Shown here piece after piece: positions 1 through 6,555 of a DNA stretch of 64,000 nucleotides. The stretch comes from Methyloradius palustris. Its GTDB lineage: Bacteria > Pseudomonadota > Gammaproteobacteria > Burkholderiales > Methylophilaceae. The stretch is from the NCBI RefSeq assembly GCF_019703875.1, contig NZ_AP024110.1, positions 434,001 through 498,000 on the forward strand. The letters are read 5' to 3'. Below the pieces are notes generated by a model. It made no database searches. It saw only the letters and a program-made list of their open reading frames with translations, and was not told the DNA's origin. Position numbers and translations under genes: made by a program. Every line of letters starts with the position of its first letter. Positions within the stretch are counted from its first letter, which is position 1.

Positions 1-329
1 CCCGTGGCTTGTCGCGGAACTCAAACAGTGCGCGCCGAAAACTCCCATGACGACTGCGCTGCTCGGCGCGATAGAGGGGGAGTTAAGGTCAACTTCAAAA
101 TCCAAACTACCTTGAGTTCGTCATTCCCGTGGAAACGGGAATCCATTTTAAGTATCGTTAGGCGGGATTTAGTTAAATCTAGACAAAGTGGATGCTCTGG
201 GAGCCGCATGGATATTGCCTCTCAGGGCATCTGTTTTTGCGTGTGGAGTGACTTAAACTCAAGATCAGAGGCGGTTTGGTGTGCTTTTTCAAGATTGCTG
301 AACTTGAATCAAAAGACTAAGGTAGTGCA
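1..329. other. Gene-poor left edge with repeat-like sequence
   Basis: I see no convincing gene here. The open frames on both strands read through low-complexity intergenic text. The minus-strand frame gives 'MDSRFHGND' and 'LTLTPPLSRRA', strings I know as spurious translations of dispersed intergenic repeats rather than protein families. The first ~90 bases could also be the tail of a gene outside the window, but no domain is recognisable. The last ~25 bases lead into the next gene. Confidence 0.5.
123..142. repeat. dRS3/REP-like inverted repeat (ATTCCCGT-N4-ACGGGAAT)
   Basis: A perfect 8-bp inverted repeat, ATTCCCGT and ACGGGAAT, separated by GGAA. It has the ATTCCC-N8-GGGAAT form of the dispersed dRS3-type repeats of Neisseria and similar short repeats in other betaproteobacteria. 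No second copy was found in the window by eye. It lies in the gene-poor left edge. Confidence 0.6.
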
Positions 330-758
330 ATGCGTACTTTATTTATTTTGATGGGATGTCTGGTTTCTTTGTCTGCTTGGGCAGATGACGATGCTGGCTT
401 GGGTTATAGCTCAGGGTTGTCGGGCGATGTGCCGAATACGGCTACTGTGTTGCCAGCGCCCGGTTCTCGGCCTAGCGTGCCGAATGGGGTGCGCATTTAT
501 GTGCCGCCTAAAAATCTGGAGCCACGTACTTTGGTGGTGCCTTTGCCTAATGAAAAGTCGCCTGTGGTGATTTATCGTAGTGATTCAGTGGAGACTGTGC
601 CGAGTTTGTATCCGCCATTGCCGCAAAACTCAGTCGCTAAACCTGAGCCTAAGAAGAAAAAAGGTAGTAAGTTAAAAGCTGAAGATGCTGAAACAGAAGC
701 GCCAGCAAATCCTTACATTCTCAAAACCAAGCCACTGGAGCCGATTATCAGCCAGTGA
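330..758 (+). CDS. Secreted proline-rich protein of unknown function
   Basis: A 142-residue protein with a clear N-terminal signal peptide (MRTLFILMGCLVSLSAWA, cleavage likely after AWA), so it is probably exported. The mature part is rich in Pro, with a low-complexity Lys/Glu stretch (PEPKKKKGSKLKAED) near residues 105-122 and no recognisable domain. The cysteine at residue 10 lies inside the hydrophobic core and does not form a proper lipobox. The gene ends 2 bp from the 3' end of phoR on the other strand, so the two are convergent with almost no gap. Function not recognised. Confidence 0.7.
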   Translation: MRTLFILMGCLVSLSAWADDDAGLGYSSGLSGDVPNTATVLPAPGSRPSVPNGVRIYVPPKNLEPRTLVVPLPNEKSPVVIYRSDSVETVPSLYPPLPQNSVAKPEPKKKKGSKLKAEDAETEAPANPYILKTKPLEPIISQ

Positions 759-759
759 G

Positions 760-2082
760 TTATTGGTTATTAGCTAGCGCAGGGGTTTTTCGGGTTAGTC
801 TTGATTTAGGGAATACTGCGCTGAATGTGCTGCCATTGCCGAGTTCGCTTTCGATCTCAAGTCTAGCCTGGTGGCGGGTGAGGATGTGTTTGATGATGGA
901 TAAGCCTAGGCCCGTGCCGCCAGTTTCGCGGCTGCGGCTGCGGTCTACGCGGTAAAAGCGTTCGGTGAGTCTATCAATGTGTTTTTGTTCTATGCCTATG
1001 CCTGAGTCGTGCACGCTGAATGCGGCATCGGTGCCGCGCATTTTCCACACCATGTGAATCTCCCCACCTTCTGGCGTGTAGCGCACTGCATTGCTGACCA
1101 GGTTACCAAATGCGCTGTGTAGTTCTTCAGCGGCTCCTGTCAGGCCTAACGAGGCATCAGCCTCAAGCGTGATGTGGTGTTTGCCGTTGCTTAGGCTTTG
1201 CGCCTCGTGCATGACCATGTTGAGTAGTGAATTCACATCAATCTCGGTGTCTGGCGGAATATTCTGGCCGCTTTCGAGTTGCGATAAGGTCAGCAAATCT
1301 TCAATCAGGCGGCGCATGCGGCCAGTTTGCTCCTGCATCATGCCAAAGTAGCCGCGGGTGCTTTCTGGCACGGCACCTTCCATATCCATCAGTGTTTCCA
1401 GAAATCCACCAACCACAGTCAGTGGCGTGCGAAGTTCGTGCGATACATTGGCAATAAAGTCGCGGCGCATGTGTTCCAGCTTTTCCAGTTGGCTGACATC
1501 GCGGCCAATCAACAATTTCTGGTTATCACCAAATGGTACTAATTGCAGTTCAAGCGTGACTGATGGATCGCGCCAGGAAATGAGTTTGATGGGGTCTGCA
1601 TAATCTTTCAGCTGCAGATATTCGATAAATTCGGTGTGACGCATCAGGTAATTGATGGGCTGGCCGGAGTCTGATTTTAATGCCAGACCTAGCAATTTTT
1701 CAGCGCTGGGGTTGCACCATTCAATAATGTCTCGCGCATCAAGCAACACCACGGCGTCGGGCAGGGCGCTGGCAGCGTGTTGAAAGCGGTCTAGTACTGA
1801 GCTGAGTTGGCTTTGGCTACGGTTGTGGCGGCGTTGCTCGTGATAAATGGTGGCGAAAATGTCTTCCCAAGTGCCTGAGCCTGCAGGGATAGAGGCTAAA
1901 TCTGGTTTTTTGTACCACTCTGAAAGTCGATACAGCCAGTAAAGGTGGCTGGCAAGGTAAGCCAAGGTGCCGAGCGTAAAAATGCCCAAGGCAAGCGTGA
2001 AATTTTCAAACGCCCAGATAATCAGGCTGATGAGTAAAAGAGAAAAAAAGAGCCAGAAGGCTCTCCAGCGAATATCTAGCAC
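760..2082 (-). CDS. phoR: Phosphate regulon sensor histidine kinase PhoR
   Basis: Membrane sensor kinase that phosphorylates PhoB when phosphate is scarce. The 440 residues start with two hydrophobic helices (about 8-50), then a PAS domain (about 100-195), a HisKA dimerisation domain with the phospho-acceptor His215 in RRDFIANVSHELRTPL, and an HATPase_c domain with N-box (FGNLVSNAVRYTP), G1 (DSGIGI) and G2 (GGTGLGLSI) motifs. Length and the short N-terminal anchor without a large periplasmic loop are typical of PhoR. It follows phoB by 38 bp and is presumably co-transcribed from the Pho-box promoter ahead of phoB. No pst or phoU genes occur in the window. Confidence 0.93.
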   Translation of the reverse strand: MLDIRWRAFWLFFSLLLISLIIWAFENFTLALGIFTLGTLAYLASHLYWLYRLSEWYKKPDLASIPAGSGTWEDIFATIYHEQRRHNRSQSQLSSVLDRFQHAASALPDAVVLLDARDIIEWCNPSAEKLLGLALKSDSGQPINYLMRHTEFIEYLQLKDYADPIKLISWRDPSVTLELQLVPFGDNQKLLIGRDVSQLEKLEHMRRDFIANVSHELRTPLTVVGGFLETLMDMEGAVPESTRGYFGMMQEQTGRMRRLIEDLLTLSQLESGQNIPPDTEIDVNSLLNMVMHEAQSLSNGKHHITLEADASLGLTGAAEELHSAFGNLVSNAVRYTPEGGEIHMVWKMRGTDAAFSVHDSGIGIEQKHIDRLTERFYRVDRSRSRETGGTGLGLSIIKHILTRHQARLEIESELGNGSTFSAVFPKSRLTRKTPALANNQ

Positions 2083-2120
2083 GCGGCGAAATCCCTAACG
2101 TTAAGGGTGCGTATTATGAG

Positions 2121-2807
2121 CTAGTGCGCAGAGAAACGATAGCCAACACCACGCACTGTTTGCACTAAATCTTCATGACCAGAGTTTGCCAGTGCCAAGC
2201 GTAAACGGCGGATGTGAACATCGACGGTGCGATCTTCAACGAATACGCGGTCACCCCACACGCGGTCCAGCACCTGGGTTCTGGAATGTACGCGTTCTGG
2301 GTTAGACATGAAGTAGTGCAACAATCTGAATTCGGTCGGGCCTAAGTCCAGCACATCGCCATTGCCAGTGACGCGGTGTGTGACTGGGTCAAGCCGCAGG
2401 CCTTTGACTTCAATCGGGTCATCCGTCATTTGTGGCGCGCGGCGGCGCAGCACGGCTTTGATGCGGGCATTTAATTCGCGTGGGCTGAATGGCTTGGTGA
2501 CGTAGTCATCCGCACCAATTTCCAGGCCGCGCACTTTATCAATTTCTTCACCGCGCGCGGTAAGCATAATGATAGGAATCGTTTTGGTGAGTTCGTCTGA
2601 TTTTAATTTGCGCGCAAATTCAATACCGCTCATGCCTGGTAACATCCAGTCAAGAATGATCAAATCTGGCAAAGCTTCGCGTATCAGCAATTGTGCTTGC
2701 TCAACGCTGAGTGCACGCAGCGGGTTGTGCCCTGCTTGCGTGAGATTGAGCGCAAGTAACTCTTGAATGGCTGGTTCGTCTTCAACGATTAATATATTAG
2801 CTGGCAT
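2121..2807 (-). CDS. phoB: Phosphate regulon response regulator PhoB
   Basis: OmpR-class transcription factor of 228 residues. The receiver domain (1-120) has the acidic pair at 10-11 (VEDE), phospho-acceptor Asp53 in LIILDWMLPG, and the Thr/Lys switch residues in MLTARGEE and DYVTKPFSPREL. The winged-helix DNA-binding domain (about 130-228) contains LGPTEFRLLHYFMSNP and VDVHIRRLRLAL, which match PhoB closely. Start: ATG preceded by GAGGAA at good spacing. It leads the phoB-phoR operon and has a three-unit Pho box 41-69 bp upstream of the start, which implies autoregulation. Confidence 0.95.
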   Translation of the reverse strand: MPANILIVEDEPAIQELLALNLTQAGHNPLRALSVEQAQLLIREALPDLIILDWMLPGMSGIEFARKLKSDELTKTIPIIMLTARGEEIDKVRGLEIGADDYVTKPFSPRELNARIKAVLRRRAPQMTDDPIEVKGLRLDPVTHRVTGNGDVLDLGPTEFRLLHYFMSNPERVHSRTQVLDRVWGDRVFVEDRTVDVHIRRLRLALANSGHEDLVQTVRGVGYRFSAH

Positions 2808-2847
2808 GTTAGTTTCCTCTTTTGCGGATGCAGTTTCAGCCTACTAT

Positions 2848-2876
2848 ATGACGTTAATATGACATATTAATGACAA
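2848..2876 (-). promoter_or_regulatory. Pho box (three tandem 11-bp units) ahead of phoB
   Basis: On the minus strand the sequence reads TTGTCAT, ATGTCAT, ACGTCAT, each separated by 4 AT-rich bases, giving an exact 11-bp period. This is the known PhoB site architecture (CTGTCAT repeats with 4-bp AT spacers). Two units are the minimum; a third suggests co-operative binding. It lies 41-69 bp upstream of the phoB start codon. Confidence 0.85.
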
Positions 2877-2957
2877 AGCGTAAAAGCTTTTAAGTCATTG
2901 CTTTTTTGCCTATTTAAATTGGCAATCCTAAGGTAACATTCTGTTACAAGTGTTCAG

Positions 2958-2977
2958 TATTAGACCTAAATCTAATA
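2958..2977. promoter_or_regulatory. Palindrome TATTAGA-N6-TCTAATA upstream of the MFS gene
   Basis: Perfect 7-bp inverted repeat with a 6-bp centre, 72 bp before the transporter start. It is AT-rich and not followed by a T-run, so an operator is more likely than a terminator. The regulator is unknown. Confidence 0.4.
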
Positions 2978-3049
2978 TTCTGATTTGAACCGCGAACCCT
3001 AAAAAATAAGGCAACTCACCTAATTTGGTTGCCCATAATGGAGAGAGTA

Positions 3050-4708
3050 ATGGCATCATTTTTATCCAAAGAACGCATCACTGCATCCCCCAATTTTAAT
3101 CGCTGGTTAATTCCCCCCGCTGCATTGGCTTTGCACCTATGTATCGGCATGGCCTATGGTTTTTCAGTATTCTGGAAACCGCTGGGCAACGTGCTACTTG
3201 GTGCCGATGGTAAAGCTCTGGCTACCTGTGCCGCTGGTGCGAGCACTTTTGGGGACAAGCTTGCGGGAACATTAAGGGCTTTGACCGCCACAGATTGTAA
3301 CTGGACGCAGTTTGACCTGGGCTGGATGTACACCCTGTTTTTTGTTGTGCTCGGTTGTTCCGCCGCGCTTTGGGGCGGCTGGCTGGAGCGTGCAGGTCCG
3401 CGTAAAGCTGGCTTGGTCTCTACTTTGTGCTGGTGTGGCGGTTTGCTGATCTCGGCTTACGGTATATATGTGCATCAGCTATGGATGATGTGGCTGGGCT
3501 CGGGCGTGATTGGTGGCATCGGTTTGGGGCTAGGATATATCTCCCCAGTATCTACCCTGATTAAATGGTTTCCAGACAAGCGCGGTATGGCGACTGGTAT
3601 GGCCATTATGGGTTTTGGCGGTGGTGCGATGATAGGCTCACCGCTCGCTACCAAGCTGATGGCGCACTTTGCTGCGCCAGGTTCTGCTGGCATCTGGCAG
3701 ACATTTGTATCTCTCGCGGTGATTTATACTGTATTTATGTTGCTGGGCTCACTCAGCTATCGCGTGCCGCCATCTGGCTGGAAACCAGCTAACTGGACGC
3801 CACCAGCGACTAGCAGTAACAGCATGATTGCGCAAAACCATGTGCATCTTAAAAACGCGCATCGCACGCCACAGTTCTGGTTGTTATGGCTGGTGTTGTG
3901 CATGAATGTATCTGCGAGTATCGGTATTATCGGTGCCGCTGCACCCATGTTGCAGGAGACTTTCGGTGGCGCCTTGATTAATCAGCCAGACGTTGGGTTT
4001 GCCGACATTAAGAAAGATGAAGGCATGACAGCGGCTGCAGCTGCAGTGGGAGCAGGGTTTGTCGGGCTGATCTCATTATTCAATATTTTCGGCCGTATCG
4101 CCTGGGCATCATCATCTGACAAACTTGGCCGCAAGCAGACTTACTTCATTTTCTTTGTGCTCGGTGCTGTGCTCTACACGGCGCTTGCGTTCGCTGCTGG
4201 GGCGAAGTCGCTGGCCTTGTTTGGGGCATGTATCTGCATTATCGCTTCCATGTACGGCGGCGGATTTGCGACGATTCCGGCTTACCTTGCCGACCTGTTC
4301 GGTACACAGTTTGTTGGCGCGATTCATGGTCGCCTGCTTACTGCATGGTCAACAGCTGGCGTACTCGGGCCAGTAGTCGTCAACTATATGCATGATGTTC
4401 GACTTGAGAAAGGCGTGCCATTCGACCAGGTTTATTCTTCAGTGTTTTATGTGCTCGCAGGCATGCTGGTGGTCGGTTTTATCGCCAACTTGTTAGTCAA
4501 GCCTGTTGCTGCTAAATACTTCATGTCAGCGCAAGAACTGGCGGAAGAAAAGAAAATCGCCCATGAGAAAGTGGTCGTCGCTGGTGAAGCTGGGGCAAGT
4601 ACAGGTGGCGGTAAATCAGTGGCGGTCATCATGTGGCTGCTAGTGCTGATTCCCATAAGCTTTGGTATCTGGAGCACCTTGCAAAAAGCCTGGATACTTT
4701 TTCATTAA
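3050..4708 (+). CDS. OFA-family MFS transporter
   Basis: Inner-membrane major facilitator protein of the oxalate/formate antiporter (OFA) family, 552 residues from this start. Features: conserved N-terminal WLIPPAALALHLCIGMAYGFSVFWKPL, an MFS loop 2-3-like motif (GWLERAGPRK), GLGLGYISPVSTLIKWFPDKRG, which is characteristic of OFA members, and a second-half motif GRIAWASSSDKLGRKQTYF. About 12 membrane helices plus a C-terminal extra helix after a Gly/Ser-rich linker. Start chosen at ATG 3050 because GGAGAG lies 6 bp upstream; the frame stays open to 3029. Substrate is not readable from the sequence; a carboxylate is the family precedent. The next gene, tag, begins directly after this stop codon. 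Confidence 0.8.
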   Translation: MASFLSKERITASPNFNRWLIPPAALALHLCIGMAYGFSVFWKPLGNVLLGADGKALATCAAGASTFGDKLAGTLRALTATDCNWTQFDLGWMYTLFFVVLGCSAALWGGWLERAGPRKAGLVSTLCWCGGLLISAYGIYVHQLWMMWLGSGVIGGIGLGLGYISPVSTLIKWFPDKRGMATGMAIMGFGGGAMIGSPLATKLMAHFAAPGSAGIWQTFVSLAVIYTVFMLLGSLSYRVPPSGWKPANWTPPATSSNSMIAQNHVHLKNAHRTPQFWLLWLVLCMNVSASIGIIGAAAPMLQETFGGALINQPDVGFADIKKDEGMTAAAAAVGAGFVGLISLFNIFGRIAWASSSDKLGRKQTYFIFFVLGAVLYTALAFAAGAKSLALFGACICIIASMYGGGFATIPAYLADLFGTQFVGAIHGRLLTAWSTAGVLGPVVVNYMHDVRLEKGVPFDQVYSSVFYVLAGMLVVGFIANLLVKPVAAKYFMSAQELAEEKKIAHEKVVVAGEAGASTGGGKSVAVIMWLLVLIPISFGIWSTLQKAWILFH

Positions 4709-5275
4709 ATGACAACACGTTGTGCATGGCCAAAATCCCCGCTTGATATTGTTTATCACGATACCGAGTGGGGTGTGCCAGTGCATGACGACCGCAAGCT
4801 GTTTGAGTTTTTGATTCTTGAAGGCGCACAGGCAGGGTTAAGTTGGTCAACCATCCTTAAAAAGCGCGAACATTATCGGTTGGTGTTTGATGATTTTGAG
4901 CCTGCAGTAGTCGCTCAATATACCGATGATAAAAGCCAAGCCTTACTCACGGATGCGGGCATTGTGCGCAATCGCCTGAAGATCGCTTCAACTATTAATA
5001 ATGCGCAAAAATTTTTGCAAATACAGGCCGAGTTTGGCAGTTTTGATGCCTATCTTTGGCGATTTTTGGATGGCAAGCCAATCCAGAGTCATTGGCAGGC
5101 ACATACGCAACTACCTGCCAGGACTGTAATTTCAGACCAACTCTCAAAAGACTTGTTAAAGCGTGGATTCAAATTTGTGGGAACGACGATTTGTTATGCT
5201 TTTATGCAGGCAGTTGGTATGGTGAACGACCACTCGGTTGATTGTTTTCGCTACAAAGAATTAATGCCGATTTAA
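4709..5275 (+). CDS. tag: DNA-3-methyladenine glycosylase I
   Basis: Base-excision repair enzyme that removes 3-methyladenine from alkylated DNA; 188 residues, the usual size. Diagnostic motifs are CAWPKSPLDIVYHDTEWGVP at the N-terminus, LEGAQAGLSWSTILKKRE in the helix-hairpin-helix region, and a C-terminal MVNDHSVDCF. Cys5, His17 and the C-terminal His/Cys pair are the zinc ligands of the family. The ATG follows the MFS stop directly (TAAATG), so translation is probably coupled. The pairing with a transporter has no obvious functional meaning. Confidence 0.92.
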   Translation: MTTRCAWPKSPLDIVYHDTEWGVPVHDDRKLFEFLILEGAQAGLSWSTILKKREHYRLVFDDFEPAVVAQYTDDKSQALLTDAGIVRNRLKIASTINNAQKFLQIQAEFGSFDAYLWRFLDGKPIQSHWQAHTQLPARTVISDQLSKDLLKRGFKFVGTTICYAFMQAVGMVNDHSVDCFRYKELMPI

Positions 5276-5409
5276 GCGCTGAATAATCGCTCAATCACCT
5301 CAATAAATCGCTTCATTTCAAAGCAATGCCCAGTCGGCTATAATCTCGCCTTATTCTCGGATTAACAATCCAGTCCCTATGGGCGCATCAAGCAAATAAT
5401 GGAGTACAA

Positions 5410-5859
5410 GTGAGAGAAATTCCCCAAGATTTAAATGGTAGTGGTTTGCGCATAGGTATCGTACTTTCGCGCTTTAACAGCGAAATAGGTGAAGGCTTGT
5501 TGGCAGCATGTGAGGCCGAATTAATCAAGCTAGGTGTTGCTGAAGAAGATATTACATTGGTAACTGTGCCGGGCGCTCTGGAAACACCTCTTGCGCTGCA
5601 GCAATTGGCTGATACTGAAGATTATGATGGCCTGATTGCACTAGGCGCGATTATTCGTGGTGAGACTTATCATTTTGAAGTGGTTTCAAACGAATCTGCG
5701 CGGGGCATTTCAGAGGTGCAACTCAATACTGGCGTACCAGTAGCGAATGCAATCTTGACGACCCAAAATGATGAGCAAGCGATCGAACGTATGGCCGTAA
5801 AAGGTGCAGAAGCCGCTACAGTGGCGATTGAAATGGTTAACCTGTTGAAACAGCTATGA
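5410..5859 (+). CDS. ribH: 6,7-dimethyl-8-ribityllumazine synthase
   Basis: Penultimate enzyme of riboflavin synthesis: joins 5-amino-6-ribitylamino-uracil and 3,4-dihydroxy-2-butanone-4-phosphate. 149 residues with the family motifs IGIVLSRFNSEI, VPGALETPLALQQLA, ALGAIIRGETYHFEVVSNES (catalytic His in YHFE) and GVPVANAILTTQNDEQA. The start is GTG, preceded by GGAG; an upstream ATG (5400) runs into a stop after four codons. It overlaps nusB by ATGA, the common ribH-nusB arrangement. No rib genes or FMN riboswitch are visible upstream. Confidence 0.96.
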   Translation: MREIPQDLNGSGLRIGIVLSRFNSEIGEGLLAACEAELIKLGVAEEDITLVTVPGALETPLALQQLADTEDYDGLIALGAIIRGETYHFEVVSNESARGISEVQLNTGVPVANAILTTQNDEQAIERMAVKGAEAATVAIEMVNLLKQL

Positions 5860-6341
5860 GTGAACTAGACAAAAAAGCAGCGGACGCAAAGCCGGCAAAG
5901 CCCAAACAGGCGAGCAAAAGCCGTCGTAAATCCCGTGAATTGGCGCTCAAAGGCTTGTATCGTAGTTTTCTAAACCAGACGCCAATTCGTCATGTGTTCC
6001 TGGATCTGGCAGATGACCCTGACCTGGCAAAAGCTGATGAAGCCTACTTCCATCAATTGTTAGAAGGCGTGACTGAAAAGCTTGCTGAGCTTGATCATCG
6101 AGTGTCAGAATTTCTTGATCGTCCGCTGGTTGAGTTAAGCCCGGTTGAACATGCGGTATTGTGTATCTCAGGCTATGAACTGATTTTCGACCCGAGCATT
6201 CCCTACCGTGTAGCGATTAATGAAGGTGTTGAGCTTGCCAAAATGTATGGCGGTACAGATGGTCACAAATATGTGAATGGCGTGCTCGATAAATTAGCGG
6301 CTGCCGCGCGCCCTGACGAATTTAGGCACAATGGCAGGTAA
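5856..6341 (+). CDS. nusB: Transcription antitermination factor NusB
   Basis: All-helical RNA-binding factor of rRNA antitermination complexes that pairs with NusE. 161 residues with a Lys/Ala-rich N-terminal extension, then SRRKSRELALKGLYRSFLNQ, the Asp/Glu-rich middle, and the C-terminal signature IPYRVAINEGVELAKMYGG ... KYVNGVLDKLA. The ATG overlaps the ribH stop (ATGA), implying translational coupling. A thiL gene, often next in beta- and gammaproteobacteria, is absent; a signalling block follows after about 210 bp. Confidence 0.95.
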   Translation: MSELDKKAADAKPAKPKQASKSRRKSRELALKGLYRSFLNQTPIRHVFLDLADDPDLAKADEAYFHQLLEGVTEKLAELDHRVSEFLDRPLVELSPVEHAVLCISGYELIFDPSIPYRVAINEGVELAKMYGGTDGHKYVNGVLDKLAAAARPDEFRHNGR

Positions 6342-6373
6342 TTGGTATCCTGAAACCTCGTTAATGCTTGAAT

Positions 6374-6390
6374 TACAATAAAATATTGTA
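6374..6390. other. AT-rich palindrome TACAATA-AAA-TATTGTA
   Basis: Perfect 7-bp inverted repeat with a 3-base loop, 33 bp after nusB and about 165 bp before the kinase gene. It could be a weak terminator or an operator for the signalling block. The 214-bp gap otherwise shows only AT-rich sequence. Confidence 0.35.
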
Positions 6391-6555
6391 TCTTTTGGTG
6401 CAATATCTTCTTTTTGAAAAAAATCGCGTGTAATATCAGGCATCTAATGAACAGATGCAAAATGAATAAATAAGTAAGAAGCAGAATAACTGTTCAATAG
6501 TATTTATCAGCATACGTTTTATATATTTTAGGGCGTACATTTAAGGGGAGCGGGT

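Noticed and set aside
21..209. Minus-strand 62-codon ORF with MDSRFHGND and LTLTPPLSRRA
   Set aside because: These strings are translations of short intergenic repeats, including the dRS3-like element, and not a protein family.
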